Position numbers and translations under genes: made by a program | Origin: JAAXGX01 sp965203565 | GTDB lineage: Bacteria; Acidobacteriota; Vicinamibacteria; Vicinamibacterales; UBA8438 | Assembly (NCBI GenBank): GCA_965203565.1 | Contig: OZ241896.1 | Location: 186,001-250,000 of the forward strand | Direction of reading: 5' to 3' | DNA length: 64,000 nt | Notes under the pieces: generated by a model | What the model was told of the DNA's origin: nothing | Databases searched by the model: none | What the model saw: only the letters and a program-made list of their open reading frames with translations | In this document: positions 51,277-59,682 of the stretch, in pieces | How the letters are laid out: every line of letters starts with the position of its first letter | How positions within the stretch are numbered: the first letter of the stretch is position 1

Positions 51277-53229
51277 TCACGGCAGGCTGAACGCCACCAG
51301 CTCGGCCGTGTCGGCCGAGCCGACCGCCACGGCGACGTACTGCCTGCCGTCGTGCAGGTAGGTCATCGGCGCCGCCGCCGAGCGGCCGTCCAGCTTGAAC
51401 GTCCGCAGCAGCGCGCCGTCCGCCTTGTCGAAGGCGAACATGAGCTGCCGGTCGACGTCCGGGTCGCCCCACCGGTCCGGGCTCCGCGGCTTCGTCACCG
51501 TGCCGAAGACCAGCGTCTTCGTGACGAGGACGCTGGTGGTCATCACCAGATCGCCGAGCGGCGGCGTGTCCAGACCCTGCAGCAGCGGATGGTTGCGCGG
51601 GCCGTTGCCGAGCGGCGACGTCCAGACGATCTCCCCCCGGTTCATGTCGATCGCCGTCATCCGGGCGTACGGCGGCTTGAACAGCGGCAGGCCGTCGAGC
51701 GTCATCGCCTCGGCGAGACCGCGCTGGCGGTCCTGCACATACCCCAGGTTGGTCCGGTTCGGGTCGCCCTCCAGCAGGCGGTAGACGGTGGGCGCCGTCC
51801 GCGACGGCACGTACAGGATGGCGGTGTCGGGGTCGAACCCGGCGCCCCCCCAGTTGGCGCCGCCGAGCAGGCCCGGCAGGAAGATGGTTCCTTTCTCCGA
51901 CGGCGGCGTGAACAGCGGCCCGTACTCGAACTGCTGAAGCTGCTCGAAGGCGCGCCGGCGCAGCTCCGGCGTGAAGTCGAGCAGGTTGTCTTCGGTGGTC
52001 CCCTGCAGGTCGAACGGCGGCGGCCTGGTCGGGAACGGCTGCGTCGGCGCCGTCCGCTCGCCCGGCACGGTCGACTGCGGGACGGGCCGTTCCTCGATCG
52101 GCCAGACCGGCTCGCCCGTCTCGCGGTCGAAGACGTAGGTGAACGCCTGCTTGCTCACCTGGATGACCGCCTTGATCGGCCGGCCGTCCACCGTGACGTC
52201 GGCCAGGATAGGGCGCGTCGGGAAGTCGTAGTCCCACACGCCGTGGTGGACCGCCTGGAAGTGCCACACCCGCTCGCCCGTCTTCGCGTCCACGCAGACC
52301 AGGCTCTCCGCGTACAGGTTGTCGCCCGGCCGGTTCCCGCCGTACTCGTTGTGGGTGGCGGTGGAGGTCGGCAGGTAGACGTAGCCGAGCTCCGGGTCGT
52401 ACGCCATCCCGTTCCAGACGTTGGCGTTCCCGGTGTACTCGGCCGACCCGTCGAGCCAAGTCTCGTACCCCGCCTCGTACTCCTTCGGGATGGTGTGGAA
52501 CGTCCAGAGCTTCCGGCCGGTCCGCACGTCGTACGCCGGGACGTCGCCCGGCGGCATCTCCTTCGTGCGGAAGCCGTCGGCGACGGCGGCGCCGACCACC
52601 ACCACGTCGCCGGCGATCAGCGCGCGCCGCGCCGCGAAGTTCGTGCCGCGGACCGCGTCGCGGACGCCGGCCATGACGTCGACCTTGCCGCCCGTACCGA
52701 AGTCCGGGTCCGGCTCGCCGGTCCGCGCATCGACCGAGACCAGCCGCGCGTCGTTCGTGCCGAGGAGCAGGCGCTCCTCCGTCCCGTCGGTCCAGTAGGC
52801 GAGGCCGCGGTGGAGGAACCCGACGTTGGCTGGCCGCCCCGCGGCGTACGCCTGCGGGTCGTGGACCCAGACCGGCTCGCCCGTGCCCGGGTCGAGGGCC
52901 GCGATCAGTCCGAGCGGCGTCACCGTGTACAGCAGCCCGCCGATCATCAGCGGCGTGTCTTCGTAACGCCCGCCGCGCCACGCCGGGTTCGACGCCTGAA
53001 GGTCCTGGTCGACGGTCGGCCGGCGCCACGCCACGCGGAGGTCGCCGACGTTCGCCTTCGTGATCTGGTCGAGCGGCGAGTACTTCATCCCTTCGCGGCC
53101 TCCGGCGAAGTCGCGCCATTCGCCTTCCGCCGCAGCGTTCTGCGCCCAGGCCGGCGCGCCCGCCAGCCCGACGGCGACCGCCGCCGCCGCCCCTGTTCCG
53201 ATCCACGCACCTGCCAGCTTTCTTCGCAA
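51277..53229 (-). CDS. PQQ-dependent (quinoprotein) dehydrogenase, exported
   Basis: 650 residues from TTG 53229, chosen because GAGGAGG lies just upstream; no in-frame ATG gives a sensible leader. The leader RRKLAGAWIGTGAAAAVAVGLAGAPAWAQ is a signal peptide. An eight-bladed propeller follows, with WRDFAGGREGMKYSPLDQIT, VWHFQAVHHGVWDYDFPTRP (the W-docking and active-site region) and GGANWGGAGFDPDTAILYVP. These are characteristic of glucose/alcohol-type quinoproteins. No fused cytochrome. Last gene of a three-gene minus-strand operon with an RnfD-like membrane protein. Confidence 0.92.
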   Translation of the reverse strand: MRRKLAGAWIGTGAAAAVAVGLAGAPAWAQNAAAEGEWRDFAGGREGMKYSPLDQITKANVGDLRVAWRRPTVDQDLQASNPAWRGGRYEDTPLMIGGLLYTVTPLGLIAALDPGTGEPVWVHDPQAYAAGRPANVGFLHRGLAYWTDGTEERLLLGTNDARLVSVDARTGEPDPDFGTGGKVDVMAGVRDAVRGTNFAARRALIAGDVVVVGAAVADGFRTKEMPPGDVPAYDVRTGRKLWTFHTIPKEYEAGYETWLDGSAEYTGNANVWNGMAYDPELGYVYLPTSTATHNEYGGNRPGDNLYAESLVCVDAKTGERVWHFQAVHHGVWDYDFPTRPILADVTVDGRPIKAVIQVSKQAFTYVFDRETGEPVWPIEERPVPQSTVPGERTAPTQPFPTRPPPFDLQGTTEDNLLDFTPELRRRAFEQLQQFEYGPLFTPPSEKGTIFLPGLLGGANWGGAGFDPDTAILYVPSRTAPTVYRLLEGDPNRTNLGYVQDRQRGLAEAMTLDGLPLFKPPYARMTAIDMNRGEIVWTSPLGNGPRNHPLLQGLDTPPLGDLVMTTSVLVTKTLVFGTVTKPRSPDRWGDPDVDRQLMFAFDKADGALLRTFKLDGRSAAAPMTYLHDGRQYVAVAVGSADTAELVAFSLP

Positions 53230-53258
53230 CGCTCCTCCTCGTGAACCTGCCCAATATC

Positions 53259-54824
53259 TCACAGCCGGCCGCTTTCCTGCACGCCTTCTCCGGCGCACGC
53301 CCGCCGGTCGCCGAGCCCGCAGGCGCGCCGGCAGCCGTCCGCGAACCCCTGCTCGCAGGCGCGGCGGTAGATTTGGAGCGGCGGCAGGACCGGCAACGGC
53401 CGCCGCCCGTCCCGGAGCACGATGGCGTAGTCCGCGAGGGCCGGCGGCGCCCGGACCGGCCGGCCGGCGCCCCCGGCGTCGAGGTTGGCGCAGCCGTCCG
53501 GGAAGCCGAGGTCGCAGGCGCGCCGGAACGCCCGGGCCGCCGGCTCCGGCCGCCGCTCGGGCTGGAGCAGGACGCCGTACTCGTTGCACGCCCACCCGGA
53601 GCCGTTGTTGCAGTAGGCCGAGACCAGCACGCCGAAATGCCGGCAGCCGTTCGGCAGATCGTCGGCGCACGCCTGCCGCCAGAACGCCACGTGGTTGCCC
53701 GGGTGCTCGTCCCCCACTCCCCGGGCCGCGCTCAGCAGGACGAAGACGGCCGTCCAGACGCCGACCCAGGCGGCGTTCCGCCGCGCGCCCGCGAGGCCGC
53801 GCCACAGCCCGGCCGGATCGATGCGCCGGGCGAGGGGCGTCCGGCACGCCCGGTCGATCGCCTGGATCAGCAGGTTCAGCGCCGGCACCGCCAGCAGCTT
53901 GTCGTAGAACTGCGGGTGGCCGAGCGCGCCCAGGACGCCGTAGAGCACGATCACGCTCGCCGCGTAGGCGACGCCGAACACCACGCGTCCCAGCTCGCTG
54001 CGCGGCGCCGTGGACGGGTCGGTGAACAGCAGGTGCATGCCGAGGAAGACGGCGATCGGGACGTACGAGTCGATGAAGTAGTACGTCCCCGCGCCCGCCG
54101 CGTAGAGCGCGCCGAAGACGTACGTCGTCACCACCGCCGACAGCGTCATCGTCGCCACGCCGAACAGGATCTGCCCCGGCAGGCTGGCCAGGAAGATCAC
54201 CAGGTAGATCTGCGGCGCGTGGTTGAGCGTGGTGGCGATCTCCTGTCCCCACGTCAGGTCGGTCGTCCCGGTGAGCAGCAGTCCGATCGAGAACAGCCCC
54301 AGCGGGAACGACGACGGGTTGAAGACGTGGACGCGCCGGCCGTCCTTGCTCCAGCGTATGAACTCCTTCGCCGCGAACCCCGCCGCGATCAGGACGAACT
54401 GGAGGTGGAACCAGTCCGGCTTGAACCAGAGGAACAGGTTGATGCTGAAGACGACCGGGACCGGCGCGAAGCCGATCGTGTACGCGCCGCGCCTCGACCA
54501 CGACAGCAGCATGTCGAACGCACAGGCGAACAGGAGTTGCGCCAGGATCAGGTGCGCCGAGTCGTACACCTCGCGCCAGTGCCACCCCCAGTAGAGGAGG
54601 ATCGTCGCCTGCGCGCACGCCTGCACGTAATGCTGCCTGCGGATCAGGACGCCGGCCGTCACCCCGGGCCGGCGGCGGACCAGCAGGCCGTGCCAGACGC
54701 CGAGCGCCGCCGCCGCGCCCAGGAAGGCCGCCGGCAGCGCGGCTTCAGCCCGAACGGCCGGCAGCAGACTCAGCGCGGCGAGCGCGGCGGCGGGGGCCAG
54801 CGGCAGGAGGGCGCGCGCGCGCAT
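53259..54824 (-). CDS. RnfD/NqrB-like membrane protein fused to Sel1-like cysteine-rich repeats
   Basis: 521 residues. The first ~340 residues have eight to ten membrane segments with VHVFNPSSFPLGLFSIGLL, recalling the flavin-attachment/core region of RnfD/NqrB proteins. The C-terminal ~150 residues are soluble, with Sel1/TPR-like repeats carrying paired cysteines (QACADDLPNGCRHFGVLVSA, ACDLGFPDGCANL, ACEQGFADGCRR). Lying between two quinoprotein genes (29 and 9 bp gaps) it may move electrons from PQQ enzymes into the membrane, but this is inferred from context. Confidence 0.8.
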   Translation of the reverse strand: MRARALLPLAPAAALAALSLLPAVRAEAALPAAFLGAAAALGVWHGLLVRRRPGVTAGVLIRRQHYVQACAQATILLYWGWHWREVYDSAHLILAQLLFACAFDMLLSWSRRGAYTIGFAPVPVVFSINLFLWFKPDWFHLQFVLIAAGFAAKEFIRWSKDGRRVHVFNPSSFPLGLFSIGLLLTGTTDLTWGQEIATTLNHAPQIYLVIFLASLPGQILFGVATMTLSAVVTTYVFGALYAAGAGTYYFIDSYVPIAVFLGMHLLFTDPSTAPRSELGRVVFGVAYAASVIVLYGVLGALGHPQFYDKLLAVPALNLLIQAIDRACRTPLARRIDPAGLWRGLAGARRNAAWVGVWTAVFVLLSAARGVGDEHPGNHVAFWRQACADDLPNGCRHFGVLVSAYCNNGSGWACNEYGVLLQPERRPEPAARAFRRACDLGFPDGCANLDAGGAGRPVRAPPALADYAIVLRDGRRPLPVLPPLQIYRRACEQGFADGCRRACGLGDRRACAGEGVQESGRL

Positions 54825-54833
54825 CCGGCTGCG

Positions 54834-56216
54834 TCAGTCGGCGGCTATGCAGTACAGATTGCGCCGCCCGCGCAGGTACAGCTCGCCGCCGACGACGGCC
54901 GGCGAGGCGTCGAAGCCGTCGTTCAGCATGTTCGCCGACACCACCTCGAACGTCGGACCGGCCGCGACCACCGCCGTCGTCCCGTCCCGGCTCGGGACGT
55001 AGATCCGGCCGCCGGCCGCCACCGGCGACGCGTAGACGTTGCGGATGCCCGGCAGCCGCTCGGGGCCGTAGTGCTGTCGCCCCGTCCGGGCGTCGTAGGC
55101 CGACAGAAAGCCGCCGTTGCCCTTCGTGAAGTACAGGATCCCGTCGTGCAGCAGGGGGGACGGCACGTACGGAGTGTCCCGATCGAGCGACCAGGCCAGG
55201 GCGTCGGCGCCGTCGATGTCGCCCGCGGCGGCGTCCAGCTTCACGGCGTACAGACGGTTGCCCCGATAGCCGCTGAGGAGGTAGACGAGGCCGTCGGCCG
55301 CCACCGGGGTGGGGATGGCGTTGACCGTGGCGCCCTCACCGTCCCAGATCAGGTCGCCGGTCTCGAAGTCGTAGCTCCGCACCCGGTTGGTGGCGTTCGT
55401 GACCACCTGCGTCCGGCCGCCGTGTTCGACGACGAGCGGCGTCGCCCACGACGTCATCTCGTCACGTTCGGTCCGCCACAGCTCGCGTCCGGTCCGGGCG
55501 TCGAGCGCCGTGATGAACGACTCGCCCTGATGGTCCCAGTTGACGACGACGACGCCGGCGTGCAGCGCCGGCGACGCCCCCTCGCCGAATCCGAACCGGA
55601 TCTCCATGTCGCCGAAGTCGCGGTCCCACAGCGGGTTTCCGTCCATGTTGAAGCAGTACAGGCCGCGCGAGCCGAAGAAGGCGCAGAGCACCTCCCCGTC
55701 GGTCGCGGCCGACGACGAGGCCCAGCTTCCCGACTTGTGCTTCCCCTCGTGGGGCGCTTCCTCCCGCACCGCGCGTTCCCAGGCCAGCTCGCCGGTGCGG
55801 CGGTCGAACGCCAGCACGGCGTACTGCAGCGTGCCGGGGACGGCCTCGGTGCTGAAGAGCCGCCTGGTCATGCGCCGGAAGATCCCCTCGCTCGCGCCGG
55901 CGCCGCCGGCCGGGACCGCCGTCGTCACGAACACCCGGTCGCCCCAGACGAGCGGCGTCGCCTGCCCGTCGCCGGGGATCTCGATCTTCCAGCGGACGTT
56001 CTCCGACTCGCTCCACCGGACCGGCGGATCGGCGTCGGGCGCCGCCCCCGTCGCCAGCGGACCTCTCCACTGCGGCCACGACCGCGGCGGATCGGCGGTT
56101 TCCCGGACGGCCTCCGCCGCCGCCTCCTGCGCCTGCGGCGCGGCCGCCGGCGCCAACGCCAGCGCCGCCGCCGCCGCTCCTGCTGTGAACCACCATCCGC
56201 GGCTCGGCATCGACAT
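54834..56216 (-). CDS. Secreted PQQ-like beta-propeller protein
   Basis: 460 residues with a signal peptide (WWFTAGAAAAALALAPAAAPQAQ). Repeating PQQ/BamB-like blades are recognisable by WPQWRGP, VLAFDRRTGELAWER, ALDARTGRELWRT, SYDFETGDLIWDG and AYDARTGRQHYG. It lacks the calcium/PQQ-site residues of the catalytic quinoproteins as far as I can judge, so it may be a scaffold or weak homologue. First gene of the three-gene operon running to 51277. Confidence 0.88.
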   Translation of the reverse strand: MSMPSRGWWFTAGAAAAALALAPAAAPQAQEAAAEAVRETADPPRSWPQWRGPLATGAAPDADPPVRWSESENVRWKIEIPGDGQATPLVWGDRVFVTTAVPAGGAGASEGIFRRMTRRLFSTEAVPGTLQYAVLAFDRRTGELAWERAVREEAPHEGKHKSGSWASSSAATDGEVLCAFFGSRGLYCFNMDGNPLWDRDFGDMEIRFGFGEGASPALHAGVVVVNWDHQGESFITALDARTGRELWRTERDEMTSWATPLVVEHGGRTQVVTNATNRVRSYDFETGDLIWDGEGATVNAIPTPVAADGLVYLLSGYRGNRLYAVKLDAAAGDIDGADALAWSLDRDTPYVPSPLLHDGILYFTKGNGGFLSAYDARTGRQHYGPERLPGIRNVYASPVAAGGRIYVPSRDGTTAVVAAGPTFEVVSANMLNDGFDASPAVVGGELYLRGRRNLYCIAAD

Positions 56217-56744
56217 GTCCTTTCTTCTCTCCAGTCTCCAGTTCGCTTCCCTTTGCGAACCAGTCTAACCCGGATCGTTCATGCCGCTTCGCATCGGTCG
56301 CCGGCCGCGCGCTCCAGGCGCTGCGCCTGCGTGACGGATTGGAGTTGACCCGGTTTGCGGACACCTGATCCTGTTGGGGAAGAGGAGGTGTTCGCGATGC
56401 CTCGTGGTTCGCCCCTCGTGACCACCCCGCAGCGGTGAAATGGATAACCGGCGGGCGCCGAGCAGCGGTCGGCTGCGCCAATAGCGGCGGAGGGCATGAT
56501 GGCGATGGCGCACAGGCGCCGAGTCTCATCGGCTCCGCCGTCGTCGCGGTCGCCCGCCTGTCGGCGCCGTGCCCCGTATCGCCGCCGGGCGCTGTCTATC
56601 TATGGACCTGCCCGGCCTGTGGACGCCCGGTCCACAGCGCTGCATCGTTGATTTACTCACACGGAAAACCACGACATGATCTGAACCCGAAAGCGTCAAC
56701 CTGTCCGCAGAATCGTGGTAACTTCACGCGCAGGGAGGGGGATA
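56217..56744. other. Gene-free stretch with a possible insertion-sequence relic
   Basis: No convincing gene in 528 bp. Positions 56346-56450 resemble the left end of an IS3-family element (see that entry). The rest contains the upstream region of the operon on the minus strand and a GGGAGGGGG Shine-Dalgarno for the following gene. Confidence 0.5.
56346..56450 (+). mobile_element. Possible IS3-family left-end remnant
   Basis: TTGACCCGGTTTGCGGACACCTG followed by GGGGAAGAGGAGGTGTTCGC and an ATG (MPRGSPLVTTPQR, then a stop) resembles the left end and first codons of an IS3-type orfA. No right end or transposase body is present. Recognised by pattern only. Confidence 0.3.
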
Positions 56745-57398
56745 ATGGGGCATCGACACGATCGGCGCGCGGCGGGCGTTGCAGGGCTCGCCGGGTTCGC
56801 GCTGCTGCTTGCCTCCGCCATGACCGCCAACGCCCAGGACCGGATGCCGCCGATTCCGGACGACCGGATGACGGACGCGCAGAAGGCGGCCGTCGAGGAG
56901 TTCAAGCGGGCGCGGAACACGGACCGGTTCCGCGGACCGTTCGTGCCGCTGCTCCGGAGTCCGGAGATCCTGAGCCGCGCCCGCAACCTCGGGGACTATG
57001 TCCGGTTCGACAACGTGCTCCCCGCGCATCTCAGCGAGATGGTCATCCTGATCACGGCGCGCCACTGGACGCAGCAGTACGAGTGGGCGGCGCACGCGCC
57101 GATCGCCGAGCGCGAGGGGCTCGGCCCTGACGTCATCGCGGCGATCGCCGACGGGCGGCGCCCCGAAGCGATGACCGAGGACGAAGCGGCGCTGTACGAC
57201 TTCTGCGCCGAGCTGCTCCACACCCGGGGGGTGAGCGACCCGACCTACGCGCGGATGGCGTCGCGGTTCGGGGAGATCGGCGTCATCGACGCGATCGGGG
57301 TCATGGGGTACTACTCGATGCTGGCGATGGTGATGAACACCGCGCGGACGCCGCTCCGGGACGACGCGCCGCCGCCGCTGGCGCCGTTTCCGCGATAG
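56745..57398 (+). CDS. Secreted carboxymuconolactone-decarboxylase-like protein
   Basis: 217 residues. Signal peptide (AGVAGLAGFALLLASAMTANAQ). The AhpD/CMD-like helical domain has FVPLLRSPEILSRARNLGDY, LSEMVILITARHWTQQYEW and GVIDAIGVMGYYSMLAMVMN. The CxxC redox motif of AhpD is absent, so it is closer to the non-redox CMD group. The ATG at 56745 has GGGAGGGGG upstream. Substrate unknown. Confidence 0.87.
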   Translation: MGHRHDRRAAGVAGLAGFALLLASAMTANAQDRMPPIPDDRMTDAQKAAVEEFKRARNTDRFRGPFVPLLRSPEILSRARNLGDYVRFDNVLPAHLSEMVILITARHWTQQYEWAAHAPIAEREGLGPDVIAAIADGRRPEAMTEDEAALYDFCAELLHTRGVSDPTYARMASRFGEIGVIDAIGVMGYYSMLAMVMNTARTPLRDDAPPPLAPFPR

Positions 57399-57438
57399 CC
57401 GGAGGCTGGCCCGGGGCTGGCCTCGGCTGACTGCAACG

Positions 57439-57882
57439 TCAGTTCACCGCGCCCGGTTTCAGCCGGAAGGCGTCGCCGGACGGGTCCGGCTCGCGGTAGA
57501 CCGCGTGGCACGCCTGGCAGGCGGCGTCCACTGCGCGCGCCGCGGCGTCGACGGCGGCGGCGTCAATCGTCACCTCGGAAAGCGCCGCATCGAGGTCGTC
57601 GAGCCGGCCCGTGGCGTCCCGCACCATCCGGACCGCGTCGTCGCGCCGGTGGTTCCTCCAGAAGCTGATGGTGGGAGACAACTGTTCGCGCGCGCGCGTC
57701 ACACGGACCTTGGCCGCCTCGAAGTCGCCCGCCGCGAGGGTGGACGTGAGCAACTCGAACTGCCGGCCGACGCCCTTCATCGCCTCGTCGAGATCGTCTC
57801 CGGTGTAGATCGGATAGACCCGATCCTGGGCCAGCGCCGCGCCGCCCGCGCACAGCACCATCGCCGCGATATAGCGCCGCAT
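57439..57882 (-). CDS. Exported c-type cytochrome (cytochrome c'/c556-like)
   Basis: 147 residues. Signal peptide MRRYIAAMVLCAGGAALAQ. A four-helix-bundle-like protein with a single CxxCH motif near the C terminus (CQACHAVYREPDPSG). Short gap (7 bp) to the ankyrin gene upstream, so probably co-transcribed. Confidence 0.82.
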   Translation of the reverse strand: MRRYIAAMVLCAGGAALAQDRVYPIYTGDDLDEAMKGVGRQFELLTSTLAAGDFEAAKVRVTRAREQLSPTISFWRNHRRDDAVRMVRDATGRLDDLDAALSEVTIDAAAVDAAARAVDAACQACHAVYREPDPSGDAFRLKPGAVN

Positions 57883-57889
57883 GGCCGGG

Positions 57890-59512
57890 TCAGGGGACCT
57901 GCGCGTCGGCCACGGCCCGGTCGGCGCGTTCCTGCACCGTGCCGGGGACGCCGAGCCGGGTGTCGGCGCCCAGCTCGCGGAGCAGGTCCGCGGTCTCGGG
58001 GAACGCCTGAAACTGGAACGACTGCTTCGAGCCCTCCGCCAGACGGAACGGGGTTCGCCCCCGGTAGTCGCGGGCGTCGACGTCGGCGCCGTGCGCCACC
58101 AGGTACTCCACCACCTCGTTCAGCCCCCGGAACGCCGCGCCGTGCAGCGCCGTGAAGTCGGCCTCGTTGACCGCGTTGATCTCCGCCCCCGCTTCGAGGA
58201 GCGCCCGCACCGCGGCCTCCGCGCCGTGCGAGCGGAGGCCGCGCTTCAGGTTCGGCCGGAAGGTGCAGCGGCCCAAGCCGGCCGCCGCCATGAACGGCGT
58301 CGTCCCGTCGTCGATGGCGAGCGCCGGGTCGGCGCCGGCGGCCAGCAGCCGCTCGATGATTGCGGCGTAGCGTTCGGCGTTCCACTGGTCGATCGCTTCG
58401 GGAACCGGCACGTACCCCTGGCCGTTGGCGTCGTGGGCCGCCACCCAGAGCGGCGTTGCGCCGCGCAGGTCGCCGGTGCCGCACGCGAACGACTCGAACG
58501 CTCCTTTTGTCGGGTGACCGACGTAGCTCATCAGCATGGCCGACGTGGTGATGCGCCCGTTCGGGTCGGCGCCGGCGGCCAGCAGCGCCTCGACGAGCGG
58601 GAGGCGCTGAGCCGGCGTCAGGTAGATGCGTCCGCCCCCGGCCCGCTCCCGGTTGGCGTACTCTGCGCCGCCATGCTCCCGGTCCCAGTGGATCGACCAG
58701 GCGTCGGTGTTGCCGGCGGCGGCGGCCAGCGCCGGGATGCCGCCGATCGTCCCGTTCGGATCGGCGCCCTGCTCTATCAGGAACAGCGCGAAGGCGTCGT
58801 GCCCGTCGACGATGGCGAACGGCAGCGGGTGGGTGCCGTCCGACCCGACGCCGTTGACGTCGGCGCCGGCGGCCAGCAGCAGCCGGGCGGTCTCGACGTC
58901 GCCGTTCTTCGCCGCGGTCATCAGCGGCGTCATCCCCTTGGTGGTCGACGCCTGGACGTCCGCGCCCCCTTCGAGCAGCGTCCGGACGACGTCGCGGTGG
59001 GCGCCGGCCACCGCCCACATCAGCGCCGTGGCCGTCGTCCCGCCGGTCGCCGCGTTGACGTCCGCGCCGTGCTCCAGGAGCGCGCGGACGATTCCGGCGG
59101 CGCCGGTGCGCGCGGCCACCATCAGCGGCGTCAGGCCGTTCGCCTGGGCGGCGTCGGCGTCCGCCCCGGCGGCCAGCAGCGCGGCGACCATCGCCGCGCT
59201 GGCGTTCTCGCTCGCCCGGACGAGCGGCGTCACGCCGTGGTCGTCCGCGGCGTCGGCGTCCGCCCCGGCGGCCAGCAGCGCCGCGGCCGCTTCGTGGTCG
59301 TCCCAGTGGGCCGCCCAGAGCAGCGCGGTGGCGCCGTCGGCCCGGCGTCCGTCGACGTCGACCCCCTCGGCGATCAGCGCCCGGACGGCCGCGGCGTCCT
59401 GCCGGGCCGCGGCCTCCACCAGCCGGCGGTCCGGTTCGGCCGCCGCAAGACCGGCGGCGGCGACGCAGGCCAGAACGAACGCCCCCGCTCGTTGCGCGCC
59501 GGTGGTCGTCAT
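57890..59512 (-). CDS. Secreted ankyrin-repeat protein
   Basis: 540 residues with a signal peptide. About twelve ankyrin repeats with the consensus DGATALLWAAHWDDHEAAAALLAAGADADA pattern (shown in part), GVTPLVRASENASA, GLTPLMVAARTGA and GMTPLMTAAKNGDVETARLL. A non-repeat insert lies at about 250-400. Divergent from the second DUF1592 gene, mirroring the first DUF1592/ankyrin locus. Precedes the cytochrome gene by 7 bp. Confidence 0.92.
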   Translation of the reverse strand: MTTTGAQRAGAFVLACVAAAGLAAAEPDRRLVEAAARQDAAAVRALIAEGVDVDGRRADGATALLWAAHWDDHEAAAALLAAGADADAADDHGVTPLVRASENASAAMVAALLAAGADADAAQANGLTPLMVAARTGAAGIVRALLEHGADVNAATGGTTATALMWAVAGAHRDVVRTLLEGGADVQASTTKGMTPLMTAAKNGDVETARLLLAAGADVNGVGSDGTHPLPFAIVDGHDAFALFLIEQGADPNGTIGGIPALAAAAGNTDAWSIHWDREHGGAEYANRERAGGGRIYLTPAQRLPLVEALLAAGADPNGRITTSAMLMSYVGHPTKGAFESFACGTGDLRGATPLWVAAHDANGQGYVPVPEAIDQWNAERYAAIIERLLAAGADPALAIDDGTTPFMAAAGLGRCTFRPNLKRGLRSHGAEAAVRALLEAGAEINAVNEADFTALHGAAFRGLNEVVEYLVAHGADVDARDYRGRTPFRLAEGSKQSFQFQAFPETADLLRELGADTRLGVPGTVQERADRAVADAQVP

Positions 59513-59539
59513 CGTTCGCTCCTTCGCATGGCCTCGGCA

Positions 59540-59566
59540 GGGCGGACCGGCGGCGCCGGCCCGCCC
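59540..59566. promoter_or_regulatory. Strong GC hairpin in the divergent spacer
   Basis: GGGCGG-A-CCGGC / GCCGG-C-CCGCCC with a GGC loop, 28 bp upstream of the ankyrin start. It has no T-run and so is not a typical terminator. It could fold in the ankyrin leader RNA or be coincidental in GC-rich DNA. Confidence 0.3.
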
Positions 59567-59682
59567 TCGACCGTTCGGTTATTATATGCAGTCGCCGCCG
59601 CTTCCCGCGCGGCGATTTTTCTTGCGCCCGATGGGGTGCGCTCTGGTAATAATAATAGGCCTGTCGTATGAGGCGGGGAATC

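Noticed and set aside
59540..59566. GC hairpin as an intrinsic terminator
   Set aside because: No T-run on either strand and it lies between divergent starts, where no transcript should end.
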